Assembly (NCBI GenBank): GCA_028290385.1
Contig: JAQGJZ010000300.1
Span: 1-5,061, forward strand
DNA: 5,061 nucleotides
Source: Enterovirga sp.
GTDB lineage: Bacteria; Pseudomonadota; Alphaproteobacteria; Rhizobiales; Beijerinckiaceae
Direction: 5' to 3'
The notes beneath the pieces are model-generated. The model saw only the letters and a program-made list of their open reading frames with translations. It made no database searches and was not told where the DNA came from. The translations under genes were made by a program, and so were the position numbers. Positions 1 to 4,635 of the stretch are shown here, piece by piece (position 1 is the stretch's first letter; the number at the start of each line of letters is the position of its first letter).

Positions 1-1192
1 CCGGCCCGAACACCTCCTCGATCGCAAGGTCGTTGGCGCGCGGCACGGGGCCGAACAGCGTCGGCCGCGCATAGAAGCCGGCCGCCGGGGCGCCCTCCAC
101 GATGCTGCCTTCGGCGAGAACCGGAACGCCGGCCGAGCGGGCCGCGGCGACGAAGCGCTCGACGCGCGCCTTCTGCCCGGCATTCACCATCGGCCCGAGA
201 TCGAGATCCAGGTCGTGCGGGCCGGCCTGGACCTTGGCGAACAACTCGGCGACACGGCCCGCGACCTCGTCATAGGCCCGGCGCTCGACCAGCACGCGGC
301 TGCCCGCGGAGCAGGTCTGGCCGCCATTCTGGACGATCGCCCTCACGAGGATCGGCGCCGCGGCCTCCAGGTCGGCATCGGCGAAGACCAGCTGGGGCGA
401 CTTGCCGCCGAGCTCGAGGGTGCAGCCGATATGATTGCGGGCGGCCGCGGCCTGGACCAGCGTTCCGACCTCGGGGCTGCCCGTGAAGGACACGAAGTCG
501 ATCCCGGGATGGCCGGAGAGAGCCGCGCCGGCTTCCTCGCCGAGCCCCGAGACGACGTTCAAGGCGCCCTCGGGGAAGCCCACCTCGAGCGCCAGCTCGG
601 CAAGGCGGATCAGGCTCAGCCCGGCATCCTCCGCGGGCTTCGCGACGCAGGCATTGCCGCAGGCGAGCGACGCGCCGACCGAGCGGGCGAAGATCTGCAG
701 CGGATAGTTCCACGGCACGATATGGCCCGTGACGCCGTGCGGATCGCGCACCACCGCGACCGTGTAGCCGTTCAGGAACGGAATGGTCTCGCCGTGCAGC
801 TTGTCGGCCGCGCTGCCGTAGAACTCGAAATAGCGGGCCGCGGCCACGGCATCCGCACGGCCCTGCGAGAGCGGCTTGCCGGTGTCGCGCGACTCCAGCT
901 CGCCGAGTTCGTCGACCCGGGCCGCGATCGCGTCGCCCAGCTTCACCAGCAGCCGCCCGCGCTCGGTCGCCGTGAGCCTGCCCCACGCGCCCTCGAAGGC
1001 TGCCCGCGCGGTGCGCACGGCGTGGTCGACATCGGCCGCGGTGGACCGGGCGATGGCCGCGAAAGGCTGGCCGTCCGACGGGCAGAGAACGTCCAAGGTC
1101 CGGCCATCCGCCGCCTGGCGGCGCTCACCTCCGACGAGGTTCAGCCAAAGCGGTTTCGCTTGCGCCGTTCCCGGCGAAACGGGCTGGTTCAT
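1..1192 (-). CDS. NAD(P)-dependent aldehyde dehydrogenase, 3' end cut off by the window start
   Basis: This gene encodes a cytoplasmic aldehyde dehydrogenase superfamily enzyme that oxidises an aldehyde to the carboxylate with NAD(P)+. The 397 visible residues cover the Rossmann-type cofactor domain and most of the catalytic domain. Landmarks are VPWNYPLQ with the oxyanion Asn162, VAKPAED with cofactor-binding Lys185 and Glu188, FTGSPEVG near 236-243, LELGGKSP with general-base Glu260, and GGQTCSAGSR with nucleophile Cys294. The frame leaves the window at the EEVFGP motif (392-397). Family members are usually 480-500 residues, so roughly 90-100 residues are missing. The ATG at 1190-1192 follows GGGAGGA with a 5-nt gap after GGAGG, which fixes the start. 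It is transcribed away from the first receiver gene. All catalytic residues are intact. The substrate cannot be told from the sequence: betaine aldehyde, aminobutyraldehyde and generic aliphatic or aromatic aldehyde subfamilies all share these motifs. Confidence 0.96.
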   Translation of the reverse strand, partial: MNQPVSPGTAQAKPLWLNLVGGERRQAADGRTLDVLCPSDGQPFAAIARSTAADVDHAVRTARAAFEGAWGRLTATERGRLLVKLGDAIAARVDELGELESRDTGKPLSQGRADAVAAARYFEFYGSAADKLHGETIPFLNGYTVAVVRDPHGVTGHIVPWNYPLQIFARSVGASLACGNACVAKPAEDAGLSLIRLAELALEVGFPEGALNVVSGLGEEAGAALSGHPGIDFVSFTGSPEVGTLVQAAAARNHIGCTLELGGKSPQLVFADADLEAAAPILVRAIVQNGGQTCSAGSRVLVERRAYDEVAGRVAELFAKVQAGPHDLDLDLGPMVNAGQKARVERFVAAARSAGVPVLAEGSIVEGAPAAGFYARPTLFGPVPRANDLAIEEVFGP

Positions 1193-1196
1193 CAAA

Positions 1197-1226
1197 TCCT
1201 CCCGAGCGACTGGGTCGCCTGTCGGG
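1197..1226 (-). promoter_or_regulatory. Ribosome binding site of the aldehyde dehydrogenase with an overlapping hairpin
   Basis: GGGAGGA (1197-1203, read on the - strand) is a strong Shine-Dalgarno for the ATG at 1192. Just upstream, arms 1206-1210 and 1214-1218 (GCGAC/GTCGC, 3-nt loop) pair perfectly. An outer pair 1201-1205 with 1222-1226 (CCCGA/TCGGG) extends the stem across a 3-nt bulge. The outer arm covers the first three G of the Shine-Dalgarno, so the fold could hinder ribosome access. Whether the messenger starts far enough upstream to contain the hairpin is unknown. Confidence 0.5.
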
Positions 1227-1266
1227 CGGGGTTCTGAAAGGCCTGAGGGCCCGCGTCAATCCGCGC

Positions 1267-1320
1267 CGATCCGGCTTCGACCCGGCGGCGGGTTGATCGG
1301 AGTTCCGCGATCCGGCATCG
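1267..1320. repeat. 13-nt direct repeat pair in a divergent intergenic region
   Basis: CGATCCGGCTTCG at 1267-1279 recurs as CGATCCGGCATCG at 1308-1320, with 12 of 13 positions identical and 41 bp start to start. That is close to four helical turns, so both copies would face the same side of the DNA. They lie in the 218-bp spacer between the leftward aldehyde dehydrogenase and the rightward receiver gene, where a shared regulator would bind. No regulator family is recognised from the word, and GC-rich DNA yields such repeats by chance fairly often. Confidence 0.35.
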
Positions 1321-1410
1321 TACCCGGGAATCGGGAAAGAGGTCGGAGCAGCCGGCCCCCGCCGGCGCCTATGGTCGGCGCACGCCATTCCGGGGGCACG
1401 GAGGCGACCG

Positions 1411-1818
1411 ATGACCCGTGCGCAAGGCTTGAAGGCGATCGCCCTGATCGTTGAGGACGATCCCGCTCAAAGCGCGCTCGGCGCCGTGATGCTGGAGGAG
1501 TTCAACCTCAGCGTCCGCCAGGTTCAAACAGCCGAAGACGCGATCGAACACCTGCGCAGCCGAGGCGGAGAGGTCACCGTGGTGGTGGCCGACGTGAACC
1601 TGCCCGGCCCCATGGACGGAGTGTCCCTGGCCAGGAGCGTGTGCGTTCTCTGGCCCGCGATCAGCGTGATCGTCACCTCGGGAGATCCGGGCGAGCGCCT
1701 GGAGGAGCTTCCGGCCGGCTGCGTCTATGTCCCGAAGCCCTGGCGCCCCTTGGACATCGTGGCGGCGACCGAGCGCGCCGCGCGCGCGGATCACTCGGTT
1801 CACGCCGTCCGGCTCTGA
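1411..1818 (+). CDS. Stand-alone response regulator receiver protein (CheY-like)
   Basis: This 135-residue protein consists of a single REC domain with no output domain. The receiver signature is complete: the Glu15-Asp16-Asp17 acidic pocket after the first strand, phospho-acceptor Asp61 in VVADVNLPG, Thr89 in VIVTSGDP, and Lys109 in the KPW turn. It should therefore accept phosphate from a histidine kinase or a phosphotransfer protein, and would act by binding a partner rather than DNA. The ATG at 1411 follows GGAGG (1400-1404) at a 6-nt spacing. No kinase gene lies in the window, so its partner is unknown. A second receiver gene follows in the same direction after 253 bp, too far for tight translational coupling. 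The divergent neighbour is an aldehyde dehydrogenase, with no obvious functional link. Small single-domain receivers of this kind are numerous in alphaproteobacteria. Confidence 0.92.
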   Translation: MTRAQGLKAIALIVEDDPAQSALGAVMLEEFNLSVRQVQTAEDAIEHLRSRGGEVTVVVADVNLPGPMDGVSLARSVCVLWPAISVIVTSGDPGERLEELPAGCVYVPKPWRPLDIVAATERAARADHSVHAVRL

Positions 1819-1846
1819 GCGCGCGAGCCCCCTCGCCCGGGCGCGC
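1819..1846 (+). terminator. Possible weak terminator hairpin after the first receiver gene
   Basis: Directly after the stop codon, GCGCGCGAG (1819-1827) can pair with CTC (1832-1834) and, across a 6-nt bulge, GCGCGC (1841-1846). The stem is GC-rich but imperfect, and no T-run follows. It may end transcription of the first receiver or may simply reflect local GC bias. Confidence 0.22.
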
Positions 1847-1884
1847 GGCCCCGGCGAAGCGCCTCATCCGCGATGCAGGCCCAG

Positions 1885-1913
1885 GTTGCCGTGAGTCTCT
1901 TCGGCAACACTCA
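1885..1913. repeat. Interleaved inverted repeats between the two receiver genes
   Basis: GTTGCCG (1885-1891) and CGGCAAC (1902-1908) form a perfect 7-bp inverted repeat around a 10-nt loop. TGAGT (1892-1896) and ACTCA (1909-1913) form a second perfect repeat that begins exactly where each first arm ends. The two pairings interleave, so as RNA they would be alternative hairpins, because there are no linker bases for a pseudoknot. As DNA, the first repeat could be an operator. It lies 66 bp after the first receiver and 158 bp before the second. No T-tract follows, so a simple terminator is unlikely. Confidence 0.4.
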
Positions 1914-1940
1914 GGGTAGGCCCGGCCTCGGCGCCGCAAA

Positions 1941-1980
1941 GATTTACGAATCGTTAGATGTTGAGTGGTCGAGTTGAGCC
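1941..1980 (+). promoter_or_regulatory. AT-richer patch, possible promoter region of the second receiver gene
   Basis: This is the least GC-rich part of the 253-bp spacer between the two receiver genes. It contains ACGA-A-TCGT (1946-1954), a short dyad, and GTTGAG twice (1960-1965 and 1973-1978, 13 bp apart). Its position about 90-130 bp before the GTG start suits a promoter region. I cannot assign convincing -35 and -10 boxes, and no GGAAC-type EcfG element is present here. Confidence 0.25.
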
Positions 1981-2071
1981 ATTCGCAACGGTGGAGCGAT
2001 CGTCGCCGCCCTAGCCCTCCCTAGTCGCCCGGCATCCGCATTGCTTCGCGCAACTCTTTCGAGGTTCGACC

Positions 2072-2473
2072 GTGAGCAGACCCGTCACCGTTCTCCTCGT
2101 CGCAAGCGACAGCCTCACGCGCCAGATCACGGCGAACGGGCTCACGATGTATGGCTATGAGCCACTGGTCGCGCGAGACGGGACCGAAGCGATGGCGATG
2201 CTGGAAGCGGAGCGGCGCGTCAGCGTCCTCGTGGTCGACGCGGATCTCGGCGGGGACGTCAGCGGGCTCGCGCTGGCCAAGGCCGCCCGGCTCATCCACC
2301 CACGGATCGACGTGATTTACGCCTCGCGCGCCCCGCACCGCATCCCGGACGAGGCGAAGGTGAAGGGCGCCCCCTGCATCCGGACGCCCTACCAGCCCCA
2401 GCAGATCGTCGGCATGATCGGCGAGCTCCGCTTCCGCATGCCGGCCGACGGGAGCGACCGCCGGGTCGCCTGA
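2072..2473 (+). CDS. Degenerate stand-alone receiver (REC) protein
   Basis: This 133-residue protein is a single REC domain with the expected strand/helix pattern, but its active site is eroded. The acidic pair is reduced to VASD, leaving Asp13 only. The acceptor Asp56 is kept in VVDADLGG. The conserved Thr/Ser position is Ala84 in VIYAS, and the invariant Lys is replaced by Thr105 in IRTPYQP. Loss of that Lys and of the Thr/Ser is known to disable or alter the phosphorylation-driven switch in receivers. It may therefore work as a phosphorylation-independent protein-protein module, or have slow, atypical phospho-chemistry. The GTG start at 2072 has GAGG (2061-2064) 7 nt upstream. It aligns end to end with the receiver upstream, which suggests shared ancestry, though clearly diverged. 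A hairpin overlaps its stop codon. Its partner is not visible. Confidence 0.87.
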   Translation: MSRPVTVLLVASDSLTRQITANGLTMYGYEPLVARDGTEAMAMLEAERRVSVLVVDADLGGDVSGLALAKAARLIHPRIDVIYASRAPHRIPDEAKVKGAPCIRTPYQPQQIVGMIGELRFRMPADGSDRRVA

Positions 2474-2482
2474 CGACCCGGC
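2460..2482 (+). terminator. Hairpin across the stop codon of the second receiver gene
   Basis: GCCGGGTCG (2460-2468) and CGACCCGGC (2474-2482) form a perfect 9-bp inverted repeat with a 5-nt loop that contains the TGA stop. It is strong and well placed between convergent genes, but no T-run follows. An intrinsic terminator without a U-tract, or an mRNA 3'-end stabiliser, are both possible. Confidence 0.42.
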
Positions 2483-2553
2483 CTCTCGACGCCAAGGGGG
2501 TGGCGAGCACGGACATCGAGCCGTACCCGCGCAAGCGCCCTCATCAGGCATTA

Positions 2554-2569
2554 GCCGCGACGACGCGGC
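2554..2569 (-). terminator. Hairpin after the stop of the exported protein gene
   Basis: GCCGCG (2554-2559) and CGCGGC (2564-2569) form a perfect 6-bp stem with a 4-nt loop, 9 bp past the stop of the leftward exported protein gene. On that strand it is followed by TAAT rather than a T-run, so termination strength is doubtful. Together with the hairpin at 2460-2482 it occupies the 105-bp gap between two convergent genes. Confidence 0.35.
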
Positions 2570-2578
2570 CGCAACCGG

Positions 2579-3040
2579 TCAGAGTTCGAGCAGACCGTCC
2601 TTCTTGGCGCCGCCCGCGGCGGGCGCCGCGCCCGCACCACCGGGCTTGTCCGTCACGGTGATCTTGACCGTGTAGGTCTCGGTAGCTCCCTCGGGCGTGC
2701 GCGTCTCGTAGGAGACCTCGTCCGGTCCGGAGAAATTCGCCTTGGACTGGTAGAACAGGCCCTGCACCGGCGTCTCGACGTTGGGGCAGCGGAAGCTGGC
2801 CGGCGTCTTGATTTTTCCGCTGCGCACCGCGAGCTGCCCGTTTTTGGGCGCGTTGATGATGCGCACGCCCCCGACCTCGCCCTGGGTGCAATCCTTCTTG
2901 AGCGCCGTGACGACCGCGAGCCGGACCGGCTTGCCCTTCTCGACGCTCACGCTTCGGTACAGGGTCGTCGTGGTCTGAGCGAACGCGGGGCCGGCCGCAA
3001 AGGCCGCCGCCATCGTGAGAACCGCAAGGGCCTTGCGCAT
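2579..3040 (-). CDS. Small exported protein with a predicted Ig/cadherin-like domain
   Basis: This 153-residue protein has a clear Sec signal peptide: MRK, then an Ala-rich hydrophobic core, then AFA|Q with cleavage after residue 21. It should therefore be periplasmic or secreted. The mature part is beta-rich. PKNGQL (65-70), GLFYQSKANFSGPDEVSYET (94-113) and YTVKITVTD (123-131) resemble the NG...Y.P..F.G.D.F.Y...V.V pattern of bacterial Ig/cadherin-like repeats, here as one copy. Cys51 and Cys85 could form a disulphide. A Gly/Ala/Pro-rich tail (134-147) leads to the C terminus. I chose the ATG at 3040 because GGAGG (3050-3054) is 9 nt away, whereas the in-frame ATG at 3049 abuts it directly; that choice would add three residues. 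It lies 72 bp downstream of mntH on the same strand and might be co-transcribed. The function is unknown, and no enzyme motif is visible. Confidence 0.83.
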   Translation of the reverse strand: MRKALAVLTMAAAFAAGPAFAQTTTTLYRSVSVEKGKPVRLAVVTALKKDCTQGEVGGVRIINAPKNGQLAVRSGKIKTPASFRCPNVETPVQGLFYQSKANFSGPDEVSYETRTPEGATETYTVKITVTDKPGGAGAAPAAGGAKKDGLLEL

Positions 3041-3049
3041 CAACGTCAT

Positions 3050-3054
3050 CCTCC
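3050..3054 (-). promoter_or_regulatory. Ribosome binding site that decides the start of the exported protein
   Basis: Read on the - strand, GGAGG touches the ATG at 3049 with no spacer but is 9 nt from the ATG at 3040. Ribosomes need several bases between the two elements, so the downstream ATG, which gives a signal peptide starting MRK, is favoured. Confidence 0.7.
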
Positions 3055-3055
3055 A

Positions 3056-3071
3056 GCCGGGTCGTCCCGGC
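3056..3071 (-). promoter_or_regulatory. Hairpin one base upstream of a Shine-Dalgarno sequence
   Basis: GCCGGG (3056-3061) and CCCGGC (3066-3071) form a perfect 6-bp stem with a 4-nt loop in the 72-bp gap between mntH and the exported protein gene. It ends one base before the Shine-Dalgarno. It could be a leaky end point for mntH transcripts, an mRNA processing or stability element, or a structure affecting translation of the downstream gene. No T-run follows. Confidence 0.35.
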
Positions 3072-3112
3072 CCGTTGCAGAGTTGGGGTGCGCCGGCCTT
3101 TGTTCCAGCCCC

Positions 3113-4492
3113 TCAGCGGGCCAGGAAGTCCGCCACGACCTTCAGATTGAGCATCACGATCACGGCCGCGATCATGGCGCACACGGCCGTGAGCCATCTG
3201 GGCGAGACGAGCACGCCCATCTTCTCGCGGCTGGCCGTGAGCATCACGAGCGGGATGATCGCGAAGGGAAGCTGCAGCCCAAGCACCACCTGGCTGAGGA
3301 TCAGGAGTTTTGCCGTGCCGGCCTCACCATACGCGATGGTGACGGCTGCCGCCGGAATGATCGCGAGCCCGCGCGTGACCAGGCGGCGCAGCCAGGGCGC
3401 GACGCGGAAATTGATAAAGCCTTCCATGACGATCTGGCCCGACATCGTGGCCGTCACGGTCGAGTTCAGGCCGCAGCACAGGAGGGCGATCGCGAACAGG
3501 GTCGGAGCCAGGGTGGAGCCCAGCAGCGGCGTCAGCAGCCTGTGAGCATCGCCGAGTTCCTCGACCCCCGTGTTGCCGGATTTGTGGAAGGCCGCCGCGG
3601 CAAGGATCAGGATGGACGCGTTGATCGTCAGCGCGAACAGAAGCGCCACGGTCGAGTCGATCGTGGCGAAGCGGATCGCCTCGCGCTTCTCGGGCAGGCT
3701 GTGGCCATAGGCCCGGGTCTGCACGATGCTCGAGTGCAGGAAGAGGTTATGCGGCATGACCGTCGCGCCGATGATGCCGAGCGCGAGATAGAGCATGTCC
3801 GGGTTGGTCACGAGTTCCGTCGTCGGGGCGAAGCCTCGGATCACCCCGCCCCAATCGGGGTCCGCCATCGCGATCTGGAGCAGGAAGCACACGCCGATCA
3901 CGGCGATGAGCCCGACCACCATCGCCTCGATCCAGCGGAACCCCTTGTTCTGCAGATACAGGATCAGGAACACGTCGAGGGCCGTGATGACCACGCCGAT
4001 TTCGAGCGGGATGCCGAACAGGAGGTTCAGGCCGATCGCGGTGCCGATCACCTCCGCAAGATCGGTCGCGACGATCGCGAACTCGGCCAGGATCCACAGC
4101 ACCCAGCCGACCGGCCGCGGATAAGCATCGCGGCAAGCCTGGGCGAGGTCCCGACCGGTGGCGACCGCAAGCCTCGCGCAGAGCGCCTGGAGCAGGATCG
4201 CCATGACGTTCGACAGGAGCGCGATGAAGAGCAGCGCGTAGCCGAACTTCGAGCCGCCCGCGAGCGAGGTCGCCCAGTTGCCGGGGTCCATGTAGCCGAC
4301 CGCGACGAGGTAGCCCGGGCCGAGGAAGGCGAGCATCCGGCGCCCCGCAGAGCCCGAGACCGGGATGGACGCGTTCACCTCCGACAGCGACGCGAGCCCC
4401 CGTGCCTGGCGCCAGCCTGGGTCGGACGTCGGCGAGCTGGAAGCGCCGGGCGCTCCCAAGGTGTCCAGATCGCGTGAGGCGTCGCGCAGCAT
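3113..4492 (-). CDS. mntH: NRAMP-family Mn(II)/divalent metal:proton symporter MntH
   Basis: This 459-residue inner-membrane protein imports Mn(II), and to a lesser degree Fe(II), with protons. The NRAMP signature is intact. TM1 carries DPGNW (69-73) with metal ligands Asp69 and Asn72. TM6 carries ATVMPHN (243-249) with ligands Ala243 and Met246 plus the conserved His248. TDLAE (143-147) lies where the family has its proton-pathway acidic residue. About eleven hydrophobic segments lie between residues 54 and 455, as in bacterial MntH. The first ~50 residues are hydrophilic, rich in Ser, Asp and Pro, and longer than the short N terminus of the 412-residue E. coli protein. The ATG at 4492 lacks a good Shine-Dalgarno, so the true start could lie further in, although nothing better spaced is evident before Met53. 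Divergent mntR and an MntR-type palindrome 18 bp upstream indicate repression when Mn(II) is plentiful. Confidence 0.96.
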   Translation of the reverse strand: MLRDASRDLDTLGAPGASSSPTSDPGWRQARGLASLSEVNASIPVSGSAGRRMLAFLGPGYLVAVGYMDPGNWATSLAGGSKFGYALLFIALLSNVMAILLQALCARLAVATGRDLAQACRDAYPRPVGWVLWILAEFAIVATDLAEVIGTAIGLNLLFGIPLEIGVVITALDVFLILYLQNKGFRWIEAMVVGLIAVIGVCFLLQIAMADPDWGGVIRGFAPTTELVTNPDMLYLALGIIGATVMPHNLFLHSSIVQTRAYGHSLPEKREAIRFATIDSTVALLFALTINASILILAAAAFHKSGNTGVEELGDAHRLLTPLLGSTLAPTLFAIALLCCGLNSTVTATMSGQIVMEGFINFRVAPWLRRLVTRGLAIIPAAAVTIAYGEAGTAKLLILSQVVLGLQLPFAIIPLVMLTASREKMGVLVSPRWLTAVCAMIAAVIVMLNLKVVADFLAR

Positions 4493-4510
4493 ACGGCCGA
4501 CCCAGTTTTC

Positions 4511-4524
4511 ATAGCATAAGCTAT
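4511..4524. promoter_or_regulatory. Predicted MntR operator (ATAGC-N4-GCTAT)
   Basis: ATAGC (4511-4515) and GCTAT (4520-4524) form a perfect 5-bp inverted repeat with a 4-bp spacer. The core arms of the Escherichia coli MntR box are, from memory, the same ATAGC and GCTAT with a 4-bp spacer, and on the - strand the match extends to GCTATG. The site sits in an AT-rich patch between divergent mntH and mntR, 18 bp before the mntH start. Binding there should block mntH transcription or initiation. Distance from mntR is 111 bp, so autoregulation is possible but less certain. Exact promoter boxes could not be assigned. Confidence 0.75.
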
Positions 4525-4626
4525 AAGGTTGCTACCATGCTAAAGCCCTGAGCGAAAGCTGAGTTTTGAACCTTCGGGTCGCGGCGGCGGCCATGATCTG
4601 GTATGCGTGGCCCACCCCCACCCGAC

Positions 4627-4630
4627 GAGG
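4627..4630 (+). promoter_or_regulatory. Ribosome binding site that decides the mntR start
   Basis: GAGG at 4627-4630 lies 5 nt before the GTG at 4636. The in-frame ATG at 4603 has no purine-rich site before it. Starting at the GTG also gives an N terminus about as long as that of E. coli MntR. Confidence 0.6.
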
Positions 4631-4635
4631 ATCGT

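Noticed and set aside
270..986. Long open frame of 238 codons on the - strand
   Set aside because: It lies out of frame inside the aldehyde dehydrogenase and its translation is Arg/Gly/Ala-rich without domains, typical of a shadow frame in GC-rich DNA.
1302..1306. GGAAC on the - strand as a possible EcfG (general stress) -35 box for the aldehyde dehydrogenase
   Set aside because: No GTT-type -10 element lies 16-17 bp downstream on that strand, so the match is only the common pentamer.
1293..1321. TTGATC with CATCGT 17 bp later as a sigma-70 type promoter for the first receiver
   Set aside because: The -35 is fair but the -10 scarcely resembles the consensus. This is too weak to list as a feature.
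1885..1913. Pseudoknot formed by both interleaved stems at once
   Set aside because: There are no linker bases between the adjacent arms on either side, so the strands could not span the stems. Alternative hairpins are the only reasonable reading.
3083..4477. Open frame of 464 codons on the + strand opposite mntH
   Set aside because: The product is a low-complexity Asp/Arg/His/Glu-rich sequence with no domain, while the opposite strand encodes an intact NRAMP transporter with every signature motif. It is an antisense shadow.
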